Of a stretch of 9,776 nt of DNA, positions 1 to 7,253 are shown one piece after another. The notes under the pieces are model-generated. The model was not told where the DNA came from and did no database searches. It was given only the letters and a program-made list of their open reading frames with translations. The first letter of the stretch is position 1. Each line of letters begins with the position of its first letter. Origin of the DNA: Xanthobacteraceae bacterium (GTDB lineage: Bacteria > Pseudomonadota > Alphaproteobacteria > Rhizobiales > Xanthobacteraceae); NCBI GenBank assembly GCA_030043175.1, contig JASHYD010000567.1, forward strand, positions 1-9,776, given 5' to 3'. The translations under genes were made by a program, and so were the position numbers.

Positions 1-195
1 GCCCACCACCCCTGCCAGATGGCGCACCCCGACTGGTCGCTCGGCGACAACGACCCGAAGGCCGCCGCGCTCACCCGCTCGCGGCTCTTCGCCGAATGGG
101 CCGAGCAGGCGATCCTCGTCATCGGCACCCACTTCGCCGCCCCCACCGCCGGCCACATCGGCCGCGACGGCGCCGCGTTCCGGTTTGCGGTCTGA
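1..195 (+). CDS. MBL-fold metallo-hydrolase, C-terminal part (cut by window edge)
   Basis: Frame 1 is open from the first base to a TGA at 193-195 and gives the last 64 residues of a protein. The fragment reads AHHPCQMAHPDW, then a DNDPKAAALTRSRLF stretch, then IGTHFAAPTAGHIGRDG near the end. This is the usual tail of metallo-beta-lactamase-fold hydrolases (lactonase/glyoxalase-like): a histidine-rich strand, a 'D.DP..A..TR' helix, and a late 'G.HF..P..G' motif whose His (residue 44 of the fragment) is normally the last metal ligand. Substrate cannot be told from this part. The N-terminal HxHxDH motif lies outside the window. Bases 196-365 downstream hold nothing I can recognise. Confidence 0.82.
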   Translation, partial: AHHPCQMAHPDWSLGDNDPKAAALTRSRLFAEWAEQAILVIGTHFAAPTAGHIGRDGAAFRFAV

Positions 196-365
196 GCGCG
201 GCGAGCCTCACTCCCGCCGATGTGGACGCCATTCACTTGGCGAGCAGACCGAAGACGCCCCTGGTCAGCACAACCGGGCGTTCGTGACTTGGGACCGCCT
301 GAGCTCTGCATTGAGCTTGCGTTGTCCGATCAGGTGATCGTCAAGCTGGAAGTAGAGGACTTGCG

Positions 366-545
366 TCTGAGTTCGGCAACGAACCGGTAGTGCTCGCCGG
401 CGGGTCACGACTGCGATCGGAGGGAGACGCTCGCAGTGACCTCGACATCATTGCGGTCGCCACTGGGCGGTCTACGCCACTGCCGTACGGAGTGGGAGAA
501 TTTGGTTCCTCCAAATCCCAACCAGAAGTCATGGAGCTTTTCTCA
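366..545 (+). pseudogene. Nucleotidyltransferase-domain fragment
   Basis: The frame containing the GTG at 390 reads EFGNEPVVLAGGSRLRSEGDARSDLDIIAVATGRSTPLP. This carries the hallmark of the polymerase-beta-type nucleotidyltransferase fold: an 'AGGS' turn, a following Gly, and 'SDLDIIAV', where the acidic pair would bind metal. The frame is open from about 315 with no convincing start. After about 480 family-like sequence fades; another frame briefly reads CRTEWEN, hinting at a frameshift. Beyond 545 the same frame runs on to 1115, but there it is only antisense to the decayed gene on the other strand. Only the core motif of a small (about 200-300 residue) family survives, so this is best read as a truncated relic. 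Antibiotic-modifying function is possible for such folds but is not supported here. Confidence 0.55.
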
Positions 546-2290
546 CCGTCTTGCGTCAAGGGCGTGGATGAGTGCGATGCGCACATCGACGATTCTTGTG
601 AGATCGCCAGCGATGCTGCGATCCTCGCGCAGCGTGCTGTCGACCAGGAGCTCCGTTTCCTGCTCGAGCGCCTGGCGCAAGTTCTCATCGAAGTTCGGAA
701 AGGCTGCGGGATCCGGCTGTATCCTTGCGATATTGCGCAGGAACAGCCACTGACCTGCGAAGTTCTTCACCAGAGCATGCAACGCGGATCGGCCAGCATG
801 CGCCGGACTTGGCGCTCCAAGACCGACGCGTCGCCGAGTTCGCCGCGCTCGGCAACCTCGAGCAGCTCATCGTCGGGAATGCTGCTCCACAGGAAGAAGG
901 ACAGGCGCGATGCAAGCTCAACGTCGCTGATCCGGTGCACTCTCCCGGCCATCTCTTCCGGCGGATCGAACTCCATGCGGAAAATGAATTCAGGCGAAAC
1001 CAAAATCTTCAGCAACGCCAATCTTATTCCGCCCTCGAAGCCGTCGCCTGCAGCACCTTGTCGGAAAAGAGCGAGCAGGGCCGGTAGATCGTCCGCAGCA
1101 ATCGGTCGCCGGTAGGCGCGGCGTACGAGGCTTGAGATGATCCTTTCGGCGCAAGCCTGCTCATCGGCCGGTGCCGTCGGATGGCAGACGAAAATCCTGT
1201 CGCGGCTTGCTGTGTCACCTGCCCCTTGCACATTGTAGGGGCCGGCAACCGAAATGTTGCCGACACCTTCGAAGAAGGCCGTCTCGCGGGTATTTGACGG
1301 AATACCTTCGGCCTTTACGGTATCTTTGACGAAGGTTGCAATAAGCGTTCGCATGCCTGCCGTCACCGGGACGCGGACTTTGAGATGTGAATCAGGATCG
1401 TGTCCGGTTCCGTGGATCTGCTCGCCCGCGCGCGGATCGGCGGGGATGGTGAACAGTTCGAGTCTCTGACCATCGAGACGCAGGTCCAGTCTGCGTTCTC
1501 GCTTGAGCCCCAAGAACTGATCGTATCGGCTGCAGGGCCACCGAAATCTCATATTCGCCATCTACGGGGAAGAGGTGGCGAATGGACGCGCCGCCGCGCG
1601 AGCCGAGCGGCATCGCTTCGCCCATGCGATCGATCTGAACGAGTCCCCTCGGAACATCGTAGGTTTGATATGATACCGCAAGAGCGGTATCGCCCACGGC
1701 GAGCCCGCTGATCTTGGTTGCGGTCGCAAGATAGCGTTCCAGCAACAAGGGTGATACCTGCAGCACGTCTGCGATGTTGTCGAATCCGTAGCCGAGGTCG
1801 TCAGCCGGCAACAGCTCCCCAACGTCAACTTCGAGTGCGAGCATCACGAATGGCGTTGGCGTATTCGGCGCGGTTGAGGCGATGAAGCGTGGGGCGCCCG
1901 GGATTGGGTTTAATTTCCGCCAGACGATCGCGTTCGGTCTCGATAGCCTCGACAAGGACGTTGTAGGTGGTGGCGTCGGGCCGCGGCACCCCCGCCGGCG
2001 GCATCTCGCGGCTGCGTAAGTTGCGCAACACTTTCTCCCAAATGGCGCCGTTCTCGCCGAGATTGGCGAGGTCCAAGGTTTCCAGGTTCAATCCGGCTCG
2101 TGCCTTGGGACCGAAATGGCAGGTGTCGCAATAGATCTTCCAGGTTCGCCAAACCGATTGTTGATCAAACTCCTTGCCATGGCCGGTGGACGCCGAAACG
2201 AAATCTTCCTTGAGTATTGCTCCGGCGGTCAACAGAATGGCGGCCGCAAATCCCACGCTCGCCGGGGGCTAGTGCTCGGGTGCGAGTCAT
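543..2290 (-). pseudogene. DUF1587/DUF1595/DUF1592 heme-containing protein ('planctomycete cytochrome' type), frameshifted and truncated
   Basis: Reading leftwards and joining frames gives a long continuous protein. It starts with a hydrophobic leader (FAAAILLTAGAI), then a YCDTCHF heme-attachment motif (CxxCH), then TLHRLNRAEYANAIRD / LALEVDVGELLPADDLGYGFDNIADVL (DUF1587). Next come SSLVRRAYRRPI ... LKILVSPEFIFR (DUF1595) and ISDVELASRLSFFLWSSIPDDELL ... FAGQWLFLRNI ... REDRS (DUF1592). Frames break near 1840, 1526 and 782. A fourth break is likely between the ATG at 2288-2290, which has a good GGAG ribosome site, and the GTG at 2256 that opens the heme-domain frame. The protein ends at a TGA (543-545), so the usual DUF1588 and DUF1585 C-terminal domains are missing. 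Such proteins are thought to be exported multi-domain redox proteins; function is poorly known. This copy cannot make a normal product. Confidence 0.88.
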
Positions 2291-2300
2291 TCGCCGCTCC
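2291..2300 (-). promoter_or_regulatory. Ribosome binding site of the decayed DUF1592 gene
   Basis: On the minus strand GGAGCGGCGA directly precedes an ATG at 2290-2288, giving a GGAG core six bases from the start codon. This suggests the original start was here and not the GTG at 2256. The ATG frame does not lead into the heme-domain frame, so an early indel is implied. Confidence 0.45.
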
Positions 2301-2407
2301 CTGCCACACGTAAGACAATTCGCGAAAGTTACGCCGATGCATGGCTGCTCGCAAGACGAGACCGAGCCGGAAGAACCGGAATTAGCCGGCGGGGCTGAAG
2401 GAACGGC

Positions 2408-2437
2408 TTGCTTGTCAGGCGCCCAGCGCGAGATAAT
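2408..2437 (+). promoter_or_regulatory. Possible sigma-70-type promoter for the substrate-binding protein gene
   Basis: TTGCTT at 2408-2413 and GATAAT at 2432-2437 are separated by 18 bases and lie about 100 bases before the ATG at 2538. The -10 is a good match to TATAAT and the -35 is mediocre. The 2301-2537 interval separates two divergent genes and contains no other reading frame I believe in. Confidence 0.3.
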
Positions 2438-2537
2438 GCGCATCAGCAGAGCTGTCCGCTATCATGGGAAGCGCGGTCCTTACCCACCCGGGCGGGGCAA
2501 TGCTCCAGCTCATCCGGGACCGGGCAGGTAGCAGCAA

Positions 2538-3548
2538 ATGAAGAGACATGCATTGATCTGCGTTGCGCAGGCGGTTGGTCTTGTGATCTCGCTCTACCTT
2601 TTTGGTCCGGGCTCTGCGGCTGCTGCCGCGGAGCTCACGACTTTCAAGGTCGGCGAGGCAGCTCCGGCCAATACCTTCCTCGCCATCTGGATGGCAAAGG
2701 CCGCCGGGTTCTATGAGGCTCAGGGATTGCGGCTCGAAGTCGTCCGTATGGTCGGAGGCAGCGAATCCGGCAGCGCGCTCAGGGCTGCTCGCATCCATCT
2801 GATGCATATTGGCATGTCCTCGGTGGTGCGTGCCAACACATCGGGGCGCGGCGACCTCAGAAGTATCGGGTCGCTCAGCAACGTCATCCGATCGACCATG
2901 TTCGCCGCGCCGCATGTTAAGACTGCGGCGGACTTAAAGGGGGGCGTCATCGGCATCAGCAGCTCGGGCTCTGAAAGCGATTCGACGACCACGCTCGCGC
3001 TTAGAAGACTCGGCCTCACGCGCCAGGACGTCACCATCAAGGAGATTGGCGTCGACCGGCTCCCTGCACTCCGCGCCGGCCGGGTCGCGGCGACTGTACT
3101 CGGGGAGCCCCAGCGCAGCGAGGCGTTTGCGCTTGGGCTGCTACCGATTTTTGATTTTTATGCCGAACGGATTGCGTGGTTGTACAGCGGCCTGACCGTC
3201 GACCGCGGCTACCTCAGCGATCATCGCGACACGCTGGTGCGCTTCCTCAAGGCGACGATTGAAGGCAATTATCTGGCCCTAGCCGACGAGAACCGGGCCA
3301 AGGAGGTGTTGGCGAGGGAGCTCAAGCTCAGTGATCCGAAAATCATCGACACGAGCTATGCGAACTTCAGGGCTGAAACGCCTCTTAACGCGGAGATTGA
3401 CCGCGCCGGCGCGGAAAACGTTCTCGCCACGGTGGCGCCCCCTTGTGCCAGTCGCAACCTCGATGACTACATCGATATGAGCCTGATTGACGGATTGCGG
3501 ACAGAAGGCTTCATCGCCGCGATGGAAAAGAAATACGCAAGCAAATGA
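2538..3548 (+). CDS. ABC transporter substrate-binding protein, NMT1/TauA-like, orphan
   Basis: An intact 336-residue periplasmic solute-binding protein. Residues 1-31 form a signal peptide: KRH, a hydrophobic core VGLVISLYLF, then a run of Ala before ELTTFKVGE. The mature part shows the order of the NMT1/SsuA/TauA family: 'APANTFLAIWMAKAAGFYEAQGLRLEVV' (about 43-69), a ligand-loop region GGSESGSAL, 'DLKGGVIGISSSGSESDSTTTLALRRLGL' (132-160) and 'LPALRAGRVAATVLGEPQ'. Length is typical. The ligand cannot be assigned; relatives take nitrate, sulfonates, thiamine precursors or aromatic acids. No permease or ATPase gene is present within the window, so it is either an orphan or borrows a transporter. 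A decayed racemase-like gene follows about 56 bases downstream and may once have been co-transcribed. The ribosome site before ATG 2538 is weak. Confidence 0.9.
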   Translation: MKRHALICVAQAVGLVISLYLFGPGSAAAAAELTTFKVGEAAPANTFLAIWMAKAAGFYEAQGLRLEVVRMVGGSESGSALRAARIHLMHIGMSSVVRANTSGRGDLRSIGSLSNVIRSTMFAAPHVKTAADLKGGVIGISSSGSESDSTTTLALRRLGLTRQDVTIKEIGVDRLPALRAGRVAATVLGEPQRSEAFALGLLPIFDFYAERIAWLYSGLTVDRGYLSDHRDTLVRFLKATIEGNYLALADENRAKEVLARELKLSDPKIIDTSYANFRAETPLNAEIDRAGAENVLATVAPPCASRNLDDYIDMSLIDGLRTEGFIAAMEKKYASK

Positions 3549-3560
3549 GAATCGTCGAGC

Positions 3561-3596
3561 CGCGGTCTGAGCCAAACCAATAGTTTTGAGACCGCG
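3561..3596 (+). terminator. Inverted repeat just after the substrate-binding protein gene
   Basis: CGCGGTCT at 3561-3568 pairs with AGACCGCG at 3589-3596 across a 20-base loop, starting 12 bases after the stop codon. No T-tract follows, so it may be a weak or Rho-dependent terminator, or an mRNA-stabilising hairpin. Confidence 0.35.
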
Positions 3597-3604
3597 AGAA
3601 TCAG

Positions 3605-3939
3605 ATGGCAAAGCTTGCGTGCCGCAGTGCAATGCTGGGGCGACGTTCCTTTCTACGCAAAAACGGCATGTGCGGCTCTCTACGGCGCTGCCGCGCCCGC
3701 CCTCCAAATTGCTCTCCGCACCTGCAAGCGCCGCTGCGAACTGGCGCGGTCTGATCGGTTGCATCAAGCCGGCAGCGAACAACTCGGCTCTCGTGGAAAT
3801 GATCAGGTTACTGCCCTGTGGGATCGGCGTCGTGCCCATCTTTCTCAATCTGACCGAGGGCAGCCGGGAGGAAATGCGAAGCAGCCATACCAATTACGAG
3901 AAGAACACCGTCGATCTCGCATCGCTGCACTCAGCGTAG
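3605..3939 (+). pseudogene. Tat-exported Asp/Glu-racemase-superfamily protein, frameshifted and truncated
   Basis: Joining three frames gives a coherent N-terminus. From ATG 3605 the first frame reads AKLACRSAMLGRRSFLRK, a twin-arginine export motif. One extra base in the A run at about 3659-3663 shifts to KTACAALYGAAAPALQIAL, a plausible hydrophobic core. A second shift near 3710-3735 leads to ANWRGLIGCIKPAANNSALVEMIRLLPCGIGVVPIFLNLTEGSREEM...YEKNTVDLA, resembling the N-terminal half of Asp/Glu/hydantoin racemase and maleate isomerase-like proteins (G.I.P..N, then LP.GI.V, then G..EE). The frame ends at a stop by 3939, leaving perhaps 110 of about 250-280 residues. The second Cys-bearing half is absent. 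Family assignment is from pattern memory and moderately sure; the Tat reading depends on joining frames. Confidence 0.6.
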
Positions 3940-3986
3940 CTCCGCATAAAAACAAATTCGGCGATAAACTCTAACGGAATTGAAGT

Positions 3987-4007
3987 GCGCGCGCTCTCAC
4001 GCGCGCG
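3987..4007 (-). terminator. GC-rich hairpin overlapping the 3' end of the HD hydrolase gene
   Basis: CGCGCGC at 3988-3994 pairs with GCGCGCG at 4001-4007 across TCTCAC. The stem spans the stop codon (3997-3999) of the minus-strand gene. No clear T run follows on the minus strand. It could end transcription between this gene and the convergent racemase relic, but the low-complexity CG repeat makes chance likely. Confidence 0.3.
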
Positions 4008-4539
4008 GACGCGCGACATAGGCTGCATCAAACTTCGCTCGCAAATTCTCGCTCACCCGCGGCAATCGATCGACTACTGCCTTCGCCCAATCGAAGTACT
4101 CCACCCGTCTCTCCAGGCTCCAATCCAACGGAGGGTTCGCCGCTAGATCACGTAGATTGCAGATCTTGTCCGCAAGCTTTACAAGCGCACCTTCCCTACT
4201 CATCCGATGCGCGCGTTCAATCTGCAACCGCTTTCGCTCCTCTTTCGACAATGATTTATCGTCGGTCATTTCCACGACGATTTGCGCGATCTCCTCGCCG
4301 AACGTTGTGCGCAGTTCCTCCTCGGTCGTCTCAGTGTCCTCGATAGTGTCGTGAAGCGCCGCTGCCGCGAGGACTACCGGATCAACAATGCGTGCGTCGA
4401 GGCACAGAATGTGCATGAGGGCGATCGGATGATTAATATATGGACTTGCGTCGCTGTCCTTCCGGCGTTGCATACGATGCTTCTGCGCCGCAAACTCCAG
4501 TGCGCGAATCACCACCCCGATCTCGTTGGAATTGCTCAT
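3997..4539 (-). CDS. MESH1-like HD-domain hydrolase (small alarmone hydrolase type)
   Basis: An intact 180-residue protein that is a single HD hydrolase domain of the RelA/SpoT N-terminal type, without the synthetase, TGS or ACT parts. Visible motifs are RRKDSDASPYINHP (residues 25-38, His37), AALHDTIEDTETT (60-72, with His63-Asp64 and the Glu67-Asp68 pair), the TDDKSLSKEERKRLQ stretch (92-106), and VKLADKICNLRDL (120-132, Asp124). These match the manganese ligands and signature of human and bacterial MESH1, which remove the 3'-pyrophosphate of (p)ppGpp and can also act on NADPH. Length is the family norm (about 180). All catalytic residues are present, so activity is expected; choice of substrate is inference. 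The start at ATG 4539 agrees with the homologous N-terminus. It appears to be a single-gene unit, cytoplasmic. Confidence 0.92.
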   Translation of the reverse strand: MSNSNEIGVVIRALEFAAQKHRMQRRKDSDASPYINHPIALMHILCLDARIVDPVVLAAAALHDTIEDTETTEEELRTTFGEEIAQIVVEMTDDKSLSKEERKRLQIERAHRMSREGALVKLADKICNLRDLAANPPLDWSLERRVEYFDWAKAVVDRLPRVSENLRAKFDAAYVARPRA

Positions 4540-4889
4540 GCAGGCACTCTATCCCGCTTACTGCAGATCGGCTACTCAAGAACCGCAATGAAGCGATAGG
4601 TCCTCCGCGCGGATTTTCGTGACTCGGATAAGCGTGAACTTCACCTTCTTACCTTGCCCACGGGCCGGGTGTGGAGCGTGAGGTGCTGTGCCGCCATTCA
4701 CGTATGTCGGCATGGACGAATTCGAGAGCCCTGGACGGCAGCTTACCCGGATAGCGTCCGAGCCAACGGGATGTTGTCGACGACAGGGGGCGGGCCATGA
4801 GCAGTCGTTCGCTCGGCCGCATCAGGAATTGTAATGGTCCCAACAGGTCAGGCACGACCATCTAGGCGCCAGGCGAGAGGATTGCGCAT
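4540..4889. other. Intergenic stretch, no gene recognised
   Basis: About 350 bases between the divergent HD hydrolase gene and the next relic. It must hold the hydrolase promoter, but I see no clear -35/-10 pair. A 70-codon minus-strand frame (4649-4861, containing RWLGRYPGKLP and LEFVHADIREW) looks protein-like in places. I cannot match it to a family and there is no supporting ribosome site. Confidence 0.4.
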
Positions 4890-5300
4890 ATGAAGATGAA
4901 TCGAGACTGGCTCGCTCGCTACCGATTCGGACAGCGTGAGCAGGTTTGGCACGGCAGCTGCGCGCCGCCGCGCGCGAACCCGAGATCCGAACAGAAGTAC
5001 AACTCCTCTGCGACGAGAGGGCCGTACGCACCGCCACAACATCGAGGTGATCGTGGAACGCTTGACGCAGGACGGCTGGCTTCCAGTTCAGCACCAACGA
5101 CGACGAACCGCCGCACATCCCTCCGACCCGACCGTCGCCCGAGGCGACTCGTTGGAGCAGCTCTTCGGGCCGGTGCCACTGACGCCGCAAGGCTGGTCGG
5201 AGCATAGCGTTCTGAGCAGGGAAGACGTCGCGCGCCTTGCCGCCGGGCTGCTACTTCGGCAGCATGCCGAGCATTGGAATTCGATATCCGCGAGCCACTG
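4890..5300 (+). pseudogene. Uncharacterised protein family, heavily frameshifted
   Basis: Five frame segments join into one protein-like reading. ATG 4890 opens MKMNRDWLARYRFGQREQVWH. Another frame then gives EIRTEVQLLCDERAV (from 4982), a third gives RTHRHNIEVIVERLTQDGW (from 5023), then back to FQFSTNDDEPPHIPPTRPSPEAT (from 5081), then LEQLFGPVPLTPQGWSEHS in the third frame. Each switch needs a one- or two-base indel, at least four in about 300 bases. I believe this is a family of soluble proteins annotated as hypothetical in Bradyrhizobium and actinobacteria, with the conserved NIEVIVERL and FGPVPLT segments, but the recall is not firm and no function is known to me. The tail after 5230 cannot be followed; 'LEFDIREPL' near 5275-5301 may belong to it. 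Confidence 0.55.
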
Positions 5301-5309
5301 ATCGGCGGG

Positions 5310-5861
5310 CGCTGCGCATCGCAACGGCTGGCCCGGAATCGGCGGCCGCCGCGTCCAGCGTCAACAACATGCCAATAGTGAAGACCAAATGGCGGGCGAA
5401 ACGGAAAACCATCGTTGCCTTCCAGAATACGCATGGCCGAACTTACGCCAACCTACCCAATTTTCTTGAGTTTTGACGGATGTCTCTGCGCCGTTTGGCT
5501 TGCGAGCACACGAATACCGGTCTTGGCCCAATCTGCCGATCGATTAAAGAAATCCAGGCAACTTCGGACTTCTCGCTGAGCGGGCCTGGGGCCCTCTACA
5601 GCCCCGACGATCCAGTGTACGATCGGTGAGTTGAACCAGGAATCCTCTCACGTGCATTGCTGCCAAGCAGGAGAGGTGCGCTGTGCTCTTGGCCCACGCG
5701 AAAACTTCCGCGGGGGACCTTCGTTGCGGTTATCCGACCGTCCCGACGTCGGCCCGGGGCAATGGTATGTTGCCCACCAAGGCCAGTGCTGTGGCGCAGA
5801 ATCTAAAGCGAGCTGAAGCGCAAGAGCGTCACGCTGTCGATCCTGTGGGCGACAAACAACG
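5310..5861. other. Gene-poor stretch, nothing recognised
   Basis: Several frames of 60-200 codons cross this interval on the plus strand, but their translations are low-complexity and rich in Arg and Pro, with no motif I recognise, no good ribosome site, and a frame that runs into the antisense of the ModA-like gene. The start may contain the unreadable tail of the relic upstream. No tRNA, repeat array or insertion-sequence end was seen. Confidence 0.45.
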
Positions 5862-5881
5862 CGGCCCGCATCTCTGGGCCG
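5862..5881 (-). terminator. Candidate terminator of the ModA-like gene
   Basis: On the minus strand CGGCCC, an 8-base loop and GGGCCG form a six-pair GC stem 27 bases after the stop codon. It is followed by GCGTTGTTTGT, a loosely T-rich tail. Position and orientation fit an intrinsic terminator, but the stem is short. Confidence 0.4.
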
Positions 5882-5907
5882 TCCGTCGACAAGCGGAACT
5901 GTCGAGA

Positions 5908-6666
5908 TCAGGGCAGATCCATTCCCTTGCGCTTGAGGACGTCCTGCGCCGGCGCCGAGCGCAGGAAGCTCACCAGCGCGCGCGCGGTTGCCTGGTCCTT
6001 AGCCTTGGCAGCAATCCCGGCGGAATACGGAATCTGCTTCTGCAGCTCAGCTGGCATCTCGGCGAACTGATCAACGCCAGGGACAGGCCGCAGTTCGGCA
6101 ACCTGCTGCACACCGATCTCCGCTTCGCCGGACGCTATTGCGGCGCCGACGGGCCGGCCCTGCACGACCACGGCCTTGCTCTTCACGGGGTCCGTGATGC
6201 CGAGCTTCTGGAGGACCGTGAGGAAGTGCTGACCGCTCGCACCCTGGCTGTAGCCGACAGTCTTCGCGGCGAGTAGCGCAGCTTTTAGCTTATCGGGGGT
6301 GCTGACGTCCGGCTTCACCGCGCCGGCTTTCACCGCGATTCCCACTTTGGAAATCATCAACAAGGTTTTGCTGTCGCTGGCCACATCACCGCTCTTGGCA
6401 AGGTCGTCGACCTGCTCGGTCCCGGTGATGACGAGGTCTGCGGCGCCCTGTTTGATGTCGGCCGTGACCGCGGGGCCGCCTTTGAATTCGATCTTAACCT
6501 TATTCCCAGTCGCGCTTTCGAACATTGGCATCAGCGTTCCCAACACGTCCGGCAGCGGGCCACCGCCGGCGACAACGGTGATTTCAGCGGCATTCGCGGC
6601 GCCCGCAACGAGCACGCCCAAGCAGCCCGCCATTGCGACGGCGGCGAATCTCGACCCTGCGCGCAT
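5908..6666 (-). CDS. ModA-like (SBP_bac_11-type) periplasmic substrate-binding protein
   Basis: An intact 252-residue solute-binding protein. The ATG at 6666 is chosen over an upstream in-frame extension because AGGAGG lies five bases before it and a signal peptide starts there: MRAGSRF, a hydrophobic core AGCLGVLVAGA, and a cleavage site after ANA (residue 26). The mature protein begins AEITVVAGGGPLPDVLGTLMPMFESATGNKVKIEF, the opening strand and helix of molybdate-binding ModA relatives. It continues with ADLVITG, VGYSQGASGQHFLTVLQKLGI (138-157) and a final RALVSFLRSAPAQDVLKRKGMDLP helix. True ModA proteins usually open with an 'aAaSL' oxyanion loop; here that stretch is VAGGG, so molybdate binding is doubtful and the ligand is unknown. 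No modB or modC lies beside it. Its 5' flank is made of a decayed integrase. Confidence 0.9.
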   Translation of the reverse strand: MRAGSRFAAVAMAGCLGVLVAGAANAAEITVVAGGGPLPDVLGTLMPMFESATGNKVKIEFKGGPAVTADIKQGAADLVITGTEQVDDLAKSGDVASDSKTLLMISKVGIAVKAGAVKPDVSTPDKLKAALLAAKTVGYSQGASGQHFLTVLQKLGITDPVKSKAVVVQGRPVGAAIASGEAEIGVQQVAELRPVPGVDQFAEMPAELQKQIPYSAGIAAKAKDQATARALVSFLRSAPAQDVLKRKGMDLP

Positions 6667-6671
6667 GATAA

Positions 6672-6677
6672 CCTCCT
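6672..6677 (-). promoter_or_regulatory. Strong ribosome binding site of the ModA-like gene
   Basis: AGGAGG on the minus strand, five bases from the ATG at 6666-6664. It fixes the start and excludes the long upstream in-frame extension, which actually reads through integrase remains. Confidence 0.85.
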
Positions 6678-6711
6678 GTTTGTGGCCCATGCCGCCATGG
6701 GGCGGCGGCGG

Positions 6712-7253
6712 CTTTATGAAAGGCATCTTATTTTCACGATCGAAGTCTTTCCAGTCGATTCGACAAATTTCATCCTGGCCCAGGGCTGTGCAACAGCGAA
6801 GCGACGACCGATCCGATTCTGCTGTCGTGGATCGAATCGAACGTAATGAGCCGACCAAGCTCAATTTGTGTTGGACGTCTGTCTCGCTCGTCACCCTTTC
6901 CAACAAGGCCGAGTCGCACAAGCACAATGCACGCGAGGCCTATGCTCTCGGTCGAAACAACGATGGCGTGAACGGCCGTGGCATGGGACAAAGTCCTTGA
7001 CGTATCCAAAGTCAATTCCCACCGTAAAAAAAACCGACACCCTCGTTGGCGCGCTGTTTCCCAAATTGAATGAGACGTTCGCGATCAAGATCTTGAAGTT
7101 TCAGTCGTCCAAGTCTTCGCTTAAGGAATGTAAGGCTCGCATTCTCTGAACCTCCAATAGGCTTGCCAACCTCCTGAAGGATCAGCTGCGATAAAGCCGA
7201 ATGAGGTCTGCGAAGTCTCCCCTGCACGCGATCGATGGCTCGCCTCGGTCAAT
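6712..7253 (-). pseudogene. Phage-type tyrosine recombinase (integrase), frameshifted and truncated
   Basis: Minus-strand frames join into an integrase. IDRGEPSIACRGDFADLIRLYRS (about 7253-7185) gives the start of the SAM-like DNA-binding domain. EVGKPIGGSENASLTFLKRRLGRLKLQDLDRERLIQFGKQRANEGVG (about 7177-7030) continues it. GIDFGYVK (about 7020-6995), then TLSHATAVHAIVVSTESIGL...RLGLVGKGDERDRRPTQIELGRLITF, lead to the catalytic domain, and ALGQDEICRIDWKDFDRENKMPFIK ends at about 6712. The box I position that should hold the catalytic Arg (normally 'A.R.DEI') is Gly here. The HxxR box and the Tyr nucleophile are missing because the relic stops short, replaced by the leader of the ModA-like gene. 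At least three frame breaks occur. It is dead as a recombinase but marks an old integrated element. Confidence 0.85.

Noticed and set aside
366..545. Nucleotidyltransferase scrap as part of a MNT/HEPN toxin-antitoxin pair
   Set aside because: There is no HEPN partner nearby and the frame has no start or complete domain.
546..1115. Plus-strand continuation of the nucleotidyltransferase frame up to 1115
   Set aside because: It is antisense to the coherent DUF1592 reading and its translation is Ser/Arg-rich with no motif.
4919..5434. Minus-strand 171-codon frame
   Set aside because: Arg/Ala-rich complement of the frameshifted plus-strand relic, which has much stronger protein-like signal.
5683..6276. 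Plus-strand 197-codon frame
   Set aside because: More than half is antisense to the ModA-like gene and the rest lacks any motif or ribosome site.
6667..6927. N-terminal extension of the ModA-like protein to 339 residues
   Set aside because: The extension reads through integrase remains (DEICRIDWKDFD); a signal peptide and AGGAGG mark the true start at 6666.
6299..7000. Plus-strand 233-codon frame
   Set aside because: It is the complement of the ModA-like gene and the integrase relic; no ribosome site and no family features.
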